From an uncultured Atopobiaceae bacterium (lineage in GTDB: Bacteria; Actinomycetota; Coriobacteriia; Coriobacteriales; Atopobiaceae), in assembly GCA_934792625.1 (NCBI GenBank), contig CAKVON010000001.1:1-64000 (forward strand): DNA of 64,000 bases. Direction: 5' to 3'. A program made the position numbers and the translations under genes. Below are positions 1 to 8,447 of this stretch, one piece after another. The notes under the pieces were generated by a model. It was not told the origin of the DNA. It did no database searches and saw nothing but the letters and a program-made list of their open reading frames with translations. Numbering within the stretch: the first letter of the stretch is position 1; every line of letters begins with the position of its first letter.

Positions 1-95
1 CCTTTCCTTCAAAGGATGAGCAGACTGCAGTAGGGTCTATGTTCAAGCAACTCGACCATCTCATCACCCTTCATCAGCGTAAGGAATCTCTGGCT

Positions 96-421
96 TCATG
101 TGCTCAAAACAGAGAAACTCAAGCGATTGAGAGGTCTGTCCGTGACGGCCTCGCTGAATCTCAGGCACTCGTCCTTAGTCCAAACTGCATCTTGCCGCCC
201 TTCTTCGAGCCCATCTTGTCGACCCTGCGCATTGGGTTGTCGGTGAGCCCGTAGTAACGCTCGGCGTGATTGAAGATGGCGTTGAGCTGGTTGTTCACCG
301 TGTGCAGGTACGTCTGCGCCCAAGGCTTCCCGTCGGTGGCCCGGTGTTCAGTGAGCTCGTTCTGCCACTTTACGACGTCGATCGACCTCACGTCGCACAT
401 GCACATGTCCCAAAATAACAA
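96..421 (-). pseudogene. Tyrosine recombinase (phage integrase) remnant
   Basis: On the minus strand the frame entering near 421 reads like the SAM-like core-binding domain of phage integrases (residues VVKWQNEL, then YLHTVNNQLNAIFNHAERYYGL, DNPM, KGGKMQF). Just after KMQF, near 185-190, the frame is lost, and the continuation WTKDECLRFSEAV is in a neighbouring frame until a stop at 96. That continuation matches the usual start of the catalytic domain (W-T-x-[DE]-E-x-x-x-F). No catalytic R-H-R-Y region follows. The family call rests on my recognition of the pattern. The frameshift and early stop make it a dead gene. Confidence 0.65.
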
Positions 422-599
422 CCCCGATTCGTCCCCAGGGACAAATATCGCGCGTCCGCTCGCCTGGGATAAACCTTACTCCCATTCCCCCGTATGCCAC
501 CCTGTAGTTTGCTGTCTCAAAGTACGGAGATAAAGAACGAAATCGCAGGTGAAAGGAAGTGAAACGACAAAGATATAGCCCCGTTCCGATGTAAGAACG

Positions 600-745
600 A
601 GGGCTCATTGTCGAGGTCCAGCGGGTCGATGTAGACGTTGTTGGAGGACGGGCCCTCCCGAGCAACAGAGGCGGAGAACGCCTTCATGAGTTCAGACTTG
701 CTGGGGCGAAGTAGGGCCGTGATCACCTTGATGCCCGGGTGCCCT
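600..745 (-). pseudogene. AAA ATPase (DUF4143/AAA_14-type) N-terminal remnant
   Basis: The minus strand encodes a short stretch with GIKVIT, then a damaged P-loop (RPSKSELM, where the family has RRxGKSxLL), then NNVYIDPLDLDNEPSF. This is the layout of the first about 60 residues of AAA_14/DUF4143 ATPases: GxKVITGxRRxGKS followed by a YxDLxDxxNE-type Walker B region. The glycine before the lysine of the P-loop is missing and the frame degenerates on both sides, so it cannot be functional. It could also be a chance resemblance, as the matching stretch is only about 45 residues. Confidence 0.45.
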
Positions 746-1038
746 TGAGCGCCCAAAGCCGCTCTATGCATGTCTTGCGATACATCCAAGCCATTATTCG
801 CTTTCCTTCGATTTCGATTCTCGAATAATTTCAAAGTTTCGAAACCGAGAGAGAAGTATCCGCGAAGCTGCCTCGAAGAACGGGTCGAGAGAAGCACCAC
901 GCCGAGACAATGTGACCAGCGAGCAAGCCAGACGTCAAGAAGGCCCGCACCCCACCTGGGAGCGCGGACCTTCTCATCACCCAGCCGCCAGAAGCCGAGC
1001 AATCCCCATCAAGATGTCCTTCTGCCCGAGGCCCTTCT

Positions 1039-2220
1039 CTATAGGGCCATGCGGTAGATGTTGAGGAAGTCCTGCTCGTAGCAGACCTTGGCCGAGCCGC
1101 GCTTGCCGTGGTTGGTCACCGCGCAGTCGTGGGCCATCTTGGCCAGCTGCTCCTCGGTGGGCTCGATGCCCAGCTCGCGCATGTTGGTGGGCATGCCGAT
1201 CGAGCGGAAGTACCGCTCCATCGCGTCGATGCCGAGAAGTGCCACGGCCTCGTCGTCCTTGCCGGACGGGTCGACGCCCATGACGTTGACGGCGAACTTG
1301 ACGAAGCGCGGCAGGCACTCCTTGTAGACGTAGCGCGCCCAGCTGGGCCAGACGGCGGCCAGGCCGGCGCCGTGGGCGACGTCGAACATGCCGCTCATCT
1401 GGTGCTCAAGGTTGTGCGAGAGGAAGTCGCCGCCGTCGTTGCCGCAGCCGGTGAGCCCGTTGTGCGACAGCGATCCCGCCCACATGACCTCGGCGCGGGC
1501 GTCGTAGTCGTCGGGGTGGTCGACCAGCTTGAGGCCGTTGTCCATCACGGTGCGCATGAGGCCCTCGGCGATGGCGTCGGTGATCTGCATGTTGCCGCCG
1601 TTGGTGAAGTAGCGCTCCATCGTGTGCATGAGGATGTCGGTCGTGCCGCAGCTCGTCTGGTAGGCGGGCAGGGTGGCCAGAAGCTCGGGGTCCATCACGG
1701 CAAAGACGGGGCGCGACAGGTTGGAGCCGCAGCTGCGCTTGTCGCCGCAGGAGTCGTCGGTGACGACCGAGCTGTTGGACATCTCGGAGCCAGACGCCGC
1801 GATCGTGAGGACCACGCCGATCGGCAGGCAGGCCTCGGGCTTGCGGGTGCGCAGGTAGAAGTCCCACACGTCGCCGTCGTTGGCGACGCCGTAGCCGATG
1901 GCCTTGGCCGAGTCGATGACCGAGCCGCCGCCCACCGCCAGGACGAAGTCGACGCCCTCGGCGCGGGAGAGCTCGATGCCGGAGCGCACCAGGGACAGGT
2001 GCGGGTTGGGCTGGACGCCGCCCAGCTCCACGTGGGCGATGCCCGCGGCATCCAGCGAGGCGCACACGCGGTCGAGAAGACCCGACGCCTTGGCGGACTT
2101 GCCGCCAAAGTGGACGAGCACCTTGTGCGCGCCAGCCTCGGCGACGAGCTCGCCGACCTTCTCTTCCGTCTTGTGGCCGAAGACGACCTTGGTCGGCGCG
2201 TAGAACGTGAAGTCGAACAT
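1039..2220 (-). CDS. Iron-containing alcohol dehydrogenase (butanol dehydrogenase/YqhD type)
   Basis: This 393-residue enzyme of the iron-dependent group III alcohol dehydrogenases reduces aldehydes to alcohols with NAD(P)H in the cytoplasm. It starts MFDFTFYAPTKVVFG. It has the dinucleotide-binding GGGSVIDSAKA (about residues 95-105) and the metal ligands Asp and His in TDILMH, His in HNLEH and His in DVAHGAG. Length is normal for the YqhD/Bdh subfamily. The ATG at 2220 is chosen because GGGAAGGGG lies just upstream and the preceding residues are unlike the family. It lies downstream of the PTS IIC gene on the same strand with 46 bp between them, so the two could be co-transcribed. The substrate cannot be read from sequence. 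Confidence 0.93.
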   Translation of the reverse strand: MFDFTFYAPTKVVFGHKTEEKVGELVAEAGAHKVLVHFGGKSAKASGLLDRVCASLDAAGIAHVELGGVQPNPHLSLVRSGIELSRAEGVDFVLAVGGGSVIDSAKAIGYGVANDGDVWDFYLRTRKPEACLPIGVVLTIAASGSEMSNSSVVTDDSCGDKRSCGSNLSRPVFAVMDPELLATLPAYQTSCGTTDILMHTMERYFTNGGNMQITDAIAEGLMRTVMDNGLKLVDHPDDYDARAEVMWAGSLSHNGLTGCGNDGGDFLSHNLEHQMSGMFDVAHGAGLAAVWPSWARYVYKECLPRFVKFAVNVMGVDPSGKDDEAVALLGIDAMERYFRSIGMPTNMRELGIEPTEEQLAKMAHDCAVTNHGKRGSAKVCYEQDFLNIYRMAL

Positions 2221-2266
2221 GCAAACCCCTTCCCCGCGGAACTGTGCCCGCATTGGTTGCTTGTGT

Positions 2267-3688
2267 TTAGTCGGTCTCGCCCGCGGGCGCGGCATCGGCG
2301 GCGTCCGGCGCGTCATCGGCGGAGCTCCCCGCGGCAGGCGCGACGGCGCCGCCCGGGTAGGCGCGACGCAGGTCGCGGATGAGAAGAACGTACCCGAACA
2401 GGAAGTACGCGCAACCCAACAGCGGCAGGAAGTTGCCCTGGGGCAGCTGGAAGACGTAGGCGAACGAGTACGCGAACAGCGGGCAGTCGATGCCGGCGCT
2501 CGAGATCAGGCCCGAGTCGATGATGCCCGCCTTGAGGGCGAGCTCGCTTACCACGGGTGCCACGGCGTTTCCGCACCACAGGAAGATCGGTGCCGAGACG
2601 CCCGCCATCAGGATGACCATGCGCAAGAGGTTGCCCTCGCACACGTAAAAGGCCACCAGGGCGCAGCCGTAGTTGACGATGCTCGCGAAGGGCAGCATGT
2701 TGTTCCACGGCATCACGATCGCCCACAGCAAGGTGAAGGGGACCGACACCATGGCGGCGGCCCAGATCTCGGTGCTGCCGAGCAGGATGGGGATGTCCAG
2801 GCCGATGAGCACCTCGCGCCCGGCGGAGTGCCTGCGCATGAAGTCCTGGCACGCCTCCGAGATGGGCGTGAGCGCGCGGCCGAACACGTCGGTCGCGATG
2901 GGAAGCAGCGTCATCGCGCACGCCGCCGAGAATCCCAGCACGAGCGCCTGCGCCACGGTGTAGCGCGCCACCAGGCCAAACAGAATGCCCAGCACAAAGC
3001 CCATGATGTGGTTCTCGGCGAAGATGCCGATCTTGGAGCGCAGGTACTCGGCGTCGAAGCTCGCGCGGCCAAGGGCGGGGACGCGGCGCAGCAGAAGCTC
3101 GACCGGGTAGAGCGTGGCCATGTGCAGAAGCGTCGAGTGCGGGCAGGTGACGCCGGGAAGCCCCGTGCGCTCCAGGATGCGCGGCTGCAGGGCGTCGCCC
3201 AGGACGAGCTCCAGCACGATCCTGAGCGAGGCCACGGCCAGCGCGACCCACAAAGAGCCGGTCACCGACTCGACGACGATTGCCATGAAGATCTTGCCCC
3301 AGACGTTCCACAGGTCGACGTTGATCGTCTTGGTCCGCCCCGTCACGAACATGACCAGGTTGATGCCAAACTGCACGGGAAACAGCACGAACGCCCAGCG
3401 CCACGTCCACGTGATCAGCGCCAGCGTGGGCCAGCCGCCGTCGACGACGTTGAACGACTTGCCCACCGACTTGGTCATGGCCTCGGCCGCGGGGCTGATG
3501 GCGCTCGTCATGTAGCCGATCACCAGCGACATCGCCGAGAAGCCCACGCCGAACATGACGCCTGCCGAGAAGGCCTTGGCGGGTTTCATGCCCATGACGA
3601 GGCCCAGCACGAACATGACGGCCGACAGCGTGACCGTGGAGCCAAGGTCGTTGAGGACGTAGTCGATGACGGAAGCGAGTATCTCCAT
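2267..3688 (-). CDS. Galactitol-type PTS transporter subunit IIC
   Basis: A 473-residue polytopic membrane protein of the GatC/SgcC family (PTS_EIIC galactitol). It starts MEILASVIDYVLNDLGSTV and has about 10-12 hydrophobic segments plus the family-typical GLDIPILLGSTEIW, and VMPWNNMLPF shortly after. In the PTS the IIC subunit forms the sugar channel and needs IIA and IIB partners, neither of which is encoded nearby. The C-terminal tail is Ala/Asp-rich. The start at 3688 follows a GGGG-rich ribosome binding site. It is divergent from the RpiR-type regulator and shares with it the palindrome at 3781-3819, so it is the probable target of that regulator. The substrate is unknown, probably a polyol or a related sugar. 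Confidence 0.88.
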   Translation of the reverse strand: MEILASVIDYVLNDLGSTVTLSAVMFVLGLVMGMKPAKAFSAGVMFGVGFSAMSLVIGYMTSAISPAAEAMTKSVGKSFNVVDGGWPTLALITWTWRWAFVLFPVQFGINLVMFVTGRTKTINVDLWNVWGKIFMAIVVESVTGSLWVALAVASLRIVLELVLGDALQPRILERTGLPGVTCPHSTLLHMATLYPVELLLRRVPALGRASFDAEYLRSKIGIFAENHIMGFVLGILFGLVARYTVAQALVLGFSAACAMTLLPIATDVFGRALTPISEACQDFMRRHSAGREVLIGLDIPILLGSTEIWAAAMVSVPFTLLWAIVMPWNNMLPFASIVNYGCALVAFYVCEGNLLRMVILMAGVSAPIFLWCGNAVAPVVSELALKAGIIDSGLISSAGIDCPLFAYSFAYVFQLPQGNFLPLLGCAYFLFGYVLLIRDLRRAYPGGAVAPAAGSSADDAPDAADAAPAGETD

Positions 3689-3780
3689 GGGACCCCCTCG
3701 GGTCGTGGCCTTACGGTCGGGCACCGCTCGCAAACGAGGATACGGCCGTAGTCGCCGCTGCCCGCGCCGCTCGCGATTGT

Positions 3781-3819
3781 TATCCAATTTCATAGCACTT
3801 CTCGGTATGAAATTGGATA
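3781..3819. promoter_or_regulatory. Palindromic operator between PTS IIC and rpiR-type gene
   Basis: A perfect inverted repeat with 13-bp arms: TATCCAATTTCAT (3781-3793) and ATGAAATTGGATA (3807-3819), separated by 13 bp. It is the only AT-rich part of the divergent intergenic region, which fits an operator overlapping the promoters. RpiR-family regulators bind such dyads, so binding by the adjacent RpiR protein is the natural inference. The spacer contains CACTTCTCGG, a copy of the dispersed motif of this window. Confidence 0.75.
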
Positions 3820-3875
3820 CCATAGTGGCGGGCGGGGGCGATGGGCGCCGCCGACGAGCGGACGGGAGGCGCGCG

Positions 3876-4784
3876 ATGGCACAGGAGCCGACGAGCGTAA
3901 TCGACGCCATCCTGGCGGCATACGACTCGCTGTCCCCCGCGGAGCGGCGCGTGGCCGGCCACGTCCTGCACAACCGCGAGGAGGCGTCCGGCCTGGACGC
4001 CGCCGAGCTCGCCCGTCGCGCGGAGGCGTCCGCCGCCACGGTCACGCGCTTCGTGCGCTCGGTCGGCTACCCCAGCTACGCCACGTTTCGCCTGGCATTG
4101 GCCCGCGAGGAGCACCCGCGCGACGACCACCAGCCCGGAAGCGCCATCTCGATGGACGACGTGTCCGGCTCGCTGGCTTACGTCGCCAGCCACAAGGCCG
4201 ACGAGCTGCGCGCCTGCGCCAACTCGATCGACCCCGAGGCCCTGGCCGCCTGCGCCCGCCTGATTCGTCGCTCGAACACCATCGTGTTCGCGGGCATCGG
4301 CACCTCCCTGTCGTTCGCCCAGCTCGCGGCCTTCCGCTTCAGCCAGTTCGGCATCCGCGCGATCTCGCCGTCAACCGAGTCGGCCATGGCGCCCCTGGCC
4401 ACCTCGCTCGGCCCGGGCGACTGCGTTGTCATGTGCTCCAACTCCGGCGACTCGCGCCGCCTGCGCATGCTCATGGACATCTGCGGCGAGTGCGCCGTCC
4501 CCACGGCCGTGCTCACGGCAAACCCCTCGTCCGACCTGCTTGAACGCGCGGACGTGGGCGTGACCTTCCCCATCTACGACCACATGTTCGCCGACGACTT
4601 CATCTTCTCGATCAGCTCGATGAACTTCGTCGTCGAGTCGCTGCTGCTCCTGCTGCTGCACGACTCGGCCGACGCGTCGGGCTACCTCCAGAAGGTCCGC
4701 AACATCAGCAGCGTCGAGAGGCGCAACGTGCACTTCACGTTCGCCGCTCCCCAACCCACGTCCGACGGGCCCTCCCACCCCTAG
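3876..4784 (+). CDS. RpiR-family transcriptional regulator (HTH + SIS)
   Basis: A 302-residue regulator. Residues about 8-85 form the HTH_6 domain (SLSPAERRVAGHVL, then AELARRAEASAATVTRFVRSVGYPSY). Residues about 125-265 form a phosphosugar-binding SIS domain (IVFAGIGTSLSFAQ, VVMCSNSGDSRRL). Members of the family sense sugar phosphates and control nearby catabolic or transport genes. The ATG at 3876 is preceded by GGGAGG; an upstream extension in the same frame would run through the operator and is not family-like. It is divergent from the PTS IIC gene, and a hairpin at 4827-4877 follows its stop. Confidence 0.92.
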   Translation: MAQEPTSVIDAILAAYDSLSPAERRVAGHVLHNREEASGLDAAELARRAEASAATVTRFVRSVGYPSYATFRLALAREEHPRDDHQPGSAISMDDVSGSLAYVASHKADELRACANSIDPEALAACARLIRRSNTIVFAGIGTSLSFAQLAAFRFSQFGIRAISPSTESAMAPLATSLGPGDCVVMCSNSGDSRRLRMLMDICGECAVPTAVLTANPSSDLLERADVGVTFPIYDHMFADDFIFSISSMNFVVESLLLLLLHDSADASGYLQKVRNISSVERRNVHFTFAAPQPTSDGPSHP

Positions 4785-4826
4785 GGACCCGACGACAGGG
4801 CCGAGCATCCATCGGCCTCTCTCCCA

Positions 4827-4877
4827 GCCGCATGCCCGCTCCCGCGACGATCCTCCCGCGCGGGACGGGCATGCGGC
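4827..4877 (+). terminator. Hairpin terminator downstream of rpiR-type gene
   Basis: Perfect 12-bp arms GCCGCATGCCCG (4827-4838) and CGGGCATGCGGC (4866-4877), with an inner TCCCGCG/CGCGGGA pair, are followed by TTGTTGGG. The stem is strong but the T tract weak. It lies 43 bp after the stop of the regulator and ahead of the asparaginase gene. Confidence 0.6.
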
Positions 4878-4955
4878 GTTGTTGGGTGCCGCGACATCGT
4901 CGGGTGCTACCATGCTTTCGGCTGCAGAGAAGAACCGCGAGGTCGGAGGTCACGC

Positions 4956-5984
4956 GTGAAGAAGATCCTGATGGTCGCCACGGGCGGCACCATCGCATCC
5001 ACCCAGGCCGGCTCGGGGCTGGCCCCCACGCTCACGGGCCACGAGCTCGCCGCCATGGTCCCGGGCATCGACGGCCTGTGCGAGCTGGACGTCTGCCAGC
5101 CCATGAACATCGACTCCACCAACATGCGCCCGCGCAACTGGCTCGCCGTGCGCGACACGATCGTGGACGCCTACGACGACTACGACGGCTTCGTCGTTCT
5201 GCACGGCACCGACACAATGGCCTACACCGCCGCGGCGCTGTCCTACCTCATCCAGGGCAGCCCCAAGCCGATCGTGCTCACCGGCTCGCAGCAGCCCATG
5301 GCCAACCCCTTCACCGACGCCAAGCTCAACCTGTACCAGTCGCTGCTCTACGCCCTGGACGACACCAGCCGCGACGTCTGCGTCGTCTTCGGCGGCGACG
5401 TCATCTGCGGCACGCGCGCCCGCAAGCAGCGCACCATGAGCTTCAATGCGTTCACCAGCATGAACATGCCGCCTTTGGCCTGCATCCGCAACAGCCGCAT
5501 CGTACGCCCGGCAACCCTTCCCACCGCGCACGCCCTGCCCGCACAAAACGACGCCAGGCCCGCCGGCGACCGACCGAGGCTGTTCGACACCCTCGACGAG
5601 CGCGTGATCGTCATCCGCCTCACCCCCGAGCTCGGTCCGTCGGTGCTCGACCTTCTGGCGCGCGACTACGACGCCGTGGTGCTCGAGACCTTCGGCATCG
5701 GCGGCATCCCCGACTACGACGGCGGCTGGCACGCCGCCATCTCGCGTTGGGTCGAGTCCGGCCGCATCGTGGTCGTCACCACCCAGGTCCCCGAGGAGGG
5801 CCTTGACCTGGGTGTCTACGAGGTCGGACGCGCCTACGCCAACATGGGCGGGGTGCTCGCGGCGGGCGACATGACGGTCGAGGCCATCGTCGCCAAGACC
5901 ATGTGGGCGCTCGGCCAGACCCGCGACCAGGCCCGCGTGGCCGAGCTGTTCGCCCACCCCGTCAACAACGACCGCACGGCCTAG
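4956..5984 (+). CDS. ansA: Type I L-asparaginase
   Basis: A 342-residue cytoplasmic asparaginase that hydrolyses asparagine to aspartate and ammonia. The N terminus has the ATGGTIAS motif with the first catalytic Thr at residue 12. The second active-site block is HGTDTMAYTAAALSYL. There is no signal peptide, which fits the type I class, as does the C-terminal allosteric-like domain from about residue 210. The start is GTG at 4956, with GGAGG about 7 bp upstream. The gene is transcribed alone between two hairpin or promoter regions. A glutaminase or Glu-tRNA amidase-like role is less likely. Confidence 0.9.
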   Translation: MKKILMVATGGTIASTQAGSGLAPTLTGHELAAMVPGIDGLCELDVCQPMNIDSTNMRPRNWLAVRDTIVDAYDDYDGFVVLHGTDTMAYTAAALSYLIQGSPKPIVLTGSQQPMANPFTDAKLNLYQSLLYALDDTSRDVCVVFGGDVICGTRARKQRTMSFNAFTSMNMPPLACIRNSRIVRPATLPTAHALPAQNDARPAGDRPRLFDTLDERVIVIRLTPELGPSVLDLLARDYDAVVLETFGIGGIPDYDGGWHAAISRWVESGRIVVVTTQVPEEGLDLGVYEVGRAYANMGGVLAAGDMTVEAIVAKTMWALGQTRDQARVAELFAHPVNNDRTA

Positions 5985-6037
5985 CGCCGCGCACGACGCG
6001 ACCCGACGGGCGCCAATCATGTACGGCCTGTGACCTT

Positions 6038-6067
6038 TTGGCATTGCCCCTGTTGGAGTGGCACAAT
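6038..6067 (+). promoter_or_regulatory. Possible promoter of ppaC
   Basis: TTGGCA at 6038-6043 and CACAAT at 6062-6067 are 18 bp apart in a locally AT-richer patch 60-90 bp before the ppaC start. They resemble -35 and -10 boxes, but the -10 is weak. This is the only promoter-like pair seen between 5985 and 6128. Confidence 0.3.
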
Positions 6068-6128
6068 TCATACAACCAAAAAACACCACGTCGGCGGCGC
6101 ATGCCACCGACACGGACAAGGAGCTCGA

Positions 6129-7784
6129 ATGCCTGAGGCAATCCGCAAGGTCAACGTCATCGGCCACCTGCACCCCGACACCGACAGCATCTGCTCGGCC
6201 ATCGCGTACGCCTACCTCAAGAACCAGATCGACAAGCCGATCTACGAGGCCCGCCGCGCCGGCGCCCTCAACCGCGAGACGGCCTTCGTCCTCAAGCACT
6301 TCGGCTTCGAGGAGCCCGCGCTCATCACCACCGTCACCCCGCAGGTCAAGGACGTCAAGGTCACCAAGCAGGCTGGCATCGACCCGGAGACCAGCCTCTT
6401 CTCGGCCTGGAACCGCATGCGCGACGAGAAGACCGGCACCCTGTGCATCCTCGACGGCGACGAGCTCGCCGGCGTCATCGCCGTGCGCGACATCGCCAAC
6501 GCCAACATGGACATCTTCGACACCGAGGCCCTGGCCAAGGCGCAGACCCGCTACTCCAACATCGCCACCACGCTCAACGGCCAGGTCGTCCTGGGCAACC
6601 CCGACGACGTCATCGTGAGCGGCAAGATGTGCGTCGGCACCACCCCCGAGATGATGGAGGGCACTGTCGAGAAGGGCGACGTCGTCCTGTGCACCAACCG
6701 CTACGAGACCCAGCAGTTCGCCGTCGACTGCGGCGCCCAGGTCCTCGTCATCTGCTGCGACGCCGAGGTCTCCGAGCGCGTCGTCGCCTTCGCCAAGGAG
6801 CGCGGCTGCGCCATCATCGTCACCCCGTACGACACCTACGCGGCCGCCCGCCTGCTGTCGATGTCGATCCCGGTCCGCGCCAAGATGCTCCCCTCCTCCG
6901 AGGTCGAGCGCTTCTCGGTCAACACCTCGATCGACGACGCCCGCAAGGTCATGGCCGAGTCGCAGCACCGCGTCTACCCCGTCGTCGACGAGTCCGGCAA
7001 GTACAACGGCGTCGTGAGCACCGCCAACCTGCTCGACGTCAGCCGCAAGCACGTCATCCTCGTCGACCACAACGAGCGCAGCCAGGCTGTGGACGGCCTC
7101 GAGCAGGCCGAGATCATGGAGATCATCGACCACCACCGCATCGGCTCCATCGAGACCGACGGCCCCGTCGTCTTCCGCAACGAGCCGGTCGGCTGCACCT
7201 CCACGATCCTGTACAGCATCTTCCAGGAGAACGACGTCGAGATTCCGGCCAACATCGCCGGCCTCATGATGTCGGCCATCCTGTCCGACACCCTGTGCTT
7301 CCGCTCCCCCACCTGCACCCCGCGCGACGTCAAGGCGGGCCGCGAGCTCGCCAAGATCTGCGGCGAGGACGTGGACAGCTACGCCGACGCCATGTTCGAC
7401 GCCGGCGCCGACCTCACCGGCCGCACCGCCGAGGAGGTCTTCAACTCCGACTTCAAGGTCTTCTCGCGCGGCAACGCCCGCTTCGGCGTCGGCCAGTCCA
7501 GCTTCATGACCACCAACAGCCGCAAGGCCGCCGAGGCCCTCGTGGGCCCGTACCTGGCCGACGGCGCCGAGACCAACGAGCTGCCGATGGTGTTCTACCT
7601 GTTCACCGACGTCAAGACCCAGACCTCCGAGATGCTGTTCTGGGGCGAGGGCGCCGACGAGGTCGTCGAGCACGCCTTCGGCGTCAAGCCCAAGGACGGC
7701 ATGGCCACCCTCAAGGGCGTCGTCAGCCGCAAGAAGCAGGTCACCCCGCCGATTATGGCGACCCTGCAGGACAGCGCCGAGTAG
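6129..7784 (+). CDS. ppaC: Manganese-dependent inorganic pyrophosphatase with CBS and DRTGG domains
   Basis: A 551-residue family II pyrophosphatase that hydrolyses pyrophosphate in the cytoplasm. The N-terminal DHH domain has GHLHPDTDS (metal ligands His13, Asp17, Asp19). It is interrupted by a regulatory insert: a CBS motif (about 90-130), a DRTGG domain (about 150-250) and a second CBS (about 255-305). The DHH motif IIDHHRIGS and the DHHA2 domain follow. CBS-PPases of this architecture are known to be controlled by adenine nucleotides and diadenosine polyphosphates. The ATG at 6129 follows AAGGAG. Codon use is strongly biased to C/G endings, suggesting high expression. Confidence 0.96.
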   Translation: MPEAIRKVNVIGHLHPDTDSICSAIAYAYLKNQIDKPIYEARRAGALNRETAFVLKHFGFEEPALITTVTPQVKDVKVTKQAGIDPETSLFSAWNRMRDEKTGTLCILDGDELAGVIAVRDIANANMDIFDTEALAKAQTRYSNIATTLNGQVVLGNPDDVIVSGKMCVGTTPEMMEGTVEKGDVVLCTNRYETQQFAVDCGAQVLVICCDAEVSERVVAFAKERGCAIIVTPYDTYAAARLLSMSIPVRAKMLPSSEVERFSVNTSIDDARKVMAESQHRVYPVVDESGKYNGVVSTANLLDVSRKHVILVDHNERSQAVDGLEQAEIMEIIDHHRIGSIETDGPVVFRNEPVGCTSTILYSIFQENDVEIPANIAGLMMSAILSDTLCFRSPTCTPRDVKAGRELAKICGEDVDSYADAMFDAGADLTGRTAEEVFNSDFKVFSRGNARFGVGQSSFMTTNSRKAAEALVGPYLADGAETNELPMVFYLFTDVKTQTSEMLFWGEGADEVVEHAFGVKPKDGMATLKGVVSRKKQVTPPIMATLQDSAE

Positions 7785-7864
7785 CAACTACCCGCACGGC
7801 CGGCAGCGCCACGCGCCCGACCACCCGCAGCGCCCGACCATCCGCAAAGGCACCGCACAAAATC

Positions 7865-7897
7865 GCACCCCGTCGCCCATCACGGACGGCGGGGTGC
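7865..7897 (+). terminator. Terminator hairpin after ppaC
   Basis: GCACCCCG (7865-7872) pairs with CGGGGTGC (7890-7897) 80 bp after the ppaC stop, followed by CTCTTCATG. It is a modest GC-rich hairpin with a short pyrimidine tail. Confidence 0.5.
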
Positions 7898-7914
7898 CTC
7901 TTCATGTCGGCTTC

Positions 7915-7925
7915 CTGCCGAGAAG
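7915..7925 (-). repeat. Dispersed motif CTTCTCGGCAG, intergenic copy
   Basis: Intergenic copy between the two convergent hairpins of ppaC and pth2. The minus strand reads GGCACTTCTCGGCAGG. It is in the sense orientation for the pth2 transcript, 70 bp past its stop. Confidence 0.7.
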
Positions 7926-7927
7926 TG

Positions 7928-7972
7928 CCGCGGCCCGCCACCCGTCCCAAGGGGGCAGATGGCGGGCCGCGG
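7928..7972. terminator. Bidirectional hairpin between ppaC and pth2
   Basis: Perfect 13-bp arms CCGCGGCCCGCCA (7928-7940) and TGGCGGGCCGCGG (7960-7972) lie between two convergent genes. No good T tract follows on either side, so termination efficiency is uncertain. Confidence 0.55.
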
Positions 7973-7995
7973 GCGTGGATGCTAGTGCGGAAGCG

Positions 7996-8436
7996 CTAGT
8001 ACAGCGGTAGGGACCCGGTGATCGGGTCGATGACGTCTGCCGGCAGGGGCTCGATGGCCAGGCAGGTGTAGGTGGGCTCGCCGTGGAACTCGGTCAGGCC
8101 CGCGTCGCGGATCAGCGAGTAGACGAAGCCCTTCTCGCGAGCCTGCGCCGCGACGTCCAGGAGGGCCTCCTCGGAGTCGACGTAGACGCAGACCTTGGCG
8201 ACGCCCGCCTCGAACCACTCGGACAGGGCCGTGGGCTCGCTGCCCGCGTCGTCCAGGTAGACCCAGCCGTCGTCGGTGGCGCGCACCTGGTCGAGCCTGC
8301 CCTCGCGCACGAGCGCGGCGAGCGTGGCCTCGACGCAGGCATGACCCGCCTGCGCGGCGATCTTGCCCTTGCGCATGCGCAGATCGCGGCGCATGACGAT
8401 CATCTGCTTGGACTTGTAGGACGAAAGCTGCGACAT
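7996..8436 (-). CDS. pth2: Peptidyl-tRNA hydrolase, PTH2 (archaeal/eukaryotic-type) family
   Basis: A 146-residue enzyme that releases peptides from peptidyl-tRNA. The PTH2 signature is clear: KQMIVMRRDLRMRKGKIAAQ then AGHACVEA (about residues 10-37), followed by KVCVYVDSEEAL, then LIRDAGLTEF and TYTCLAIEP. Length is typical. PTH2 is the archaeal/eukaryotic form; most bacteria use the unrelated Pth1, which may also exist elsewhere in this genome. It lies only 11 bp downstream of ettA on the same strand, linking two translation-related functions in one transcript. Confidence 0.9.
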   Translation of the reverse strand: MSQLSSYKSKQMIVMRRDLRMRKGKIAAQAGHACVEATLAALVREGRLDQVRATDDGWVYLDDAGSEPTALSEWFEAGVAKVCVYVDSEEALLDVAAQAREKGFVYSLIRDAGLTEFHGEPTYTCLAIEPLPADVIDPITGSLPLY

Positions 8437-8447
8437 CGGCGTGCCCC

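Larger units (their letters stand above)
1..1038. other. Decayed gene-poor segment
   Basis: No intact gene can be supported here. Reading frames on the minus strand show two short stretches that look like pieces of known families (an integrase and an AAA ATPase, listed separately), both interrupted. The rest, including the more AT-rich stretch around 780-850, gives only short frames without ribosome binding sites. The pattern suggests the scar of a lost mobile element. Confidence 0.6.

Noticed and set aside
1233-1240. The dispersed motif as a replication-strand-biased element (KOPS or Chi)
   Set aside because: Copies are about equally frequent on both strands across 64 kb, so strand polarity is not supported.
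1108-2382. Long plus-strand frame opposite the alcohol dehydrogenase
   Set aside because: It is an antisense frame caused by high third-position GC; the minus-strand protein matches a known family throughout.
2267-3688. A complete PTS operon
   Set aside because: Only the IIC subunit is encoded; no IIA or IIB domain is found on either side.
4950-7787. A 945-residue minus-strand frame opposite asparaginase and ppaC
   Set aside because: Composition is Val/Asp/Gly/Leu-rich as expected for the complement of GC-rich genes, and both plus-strand genes are well supported.
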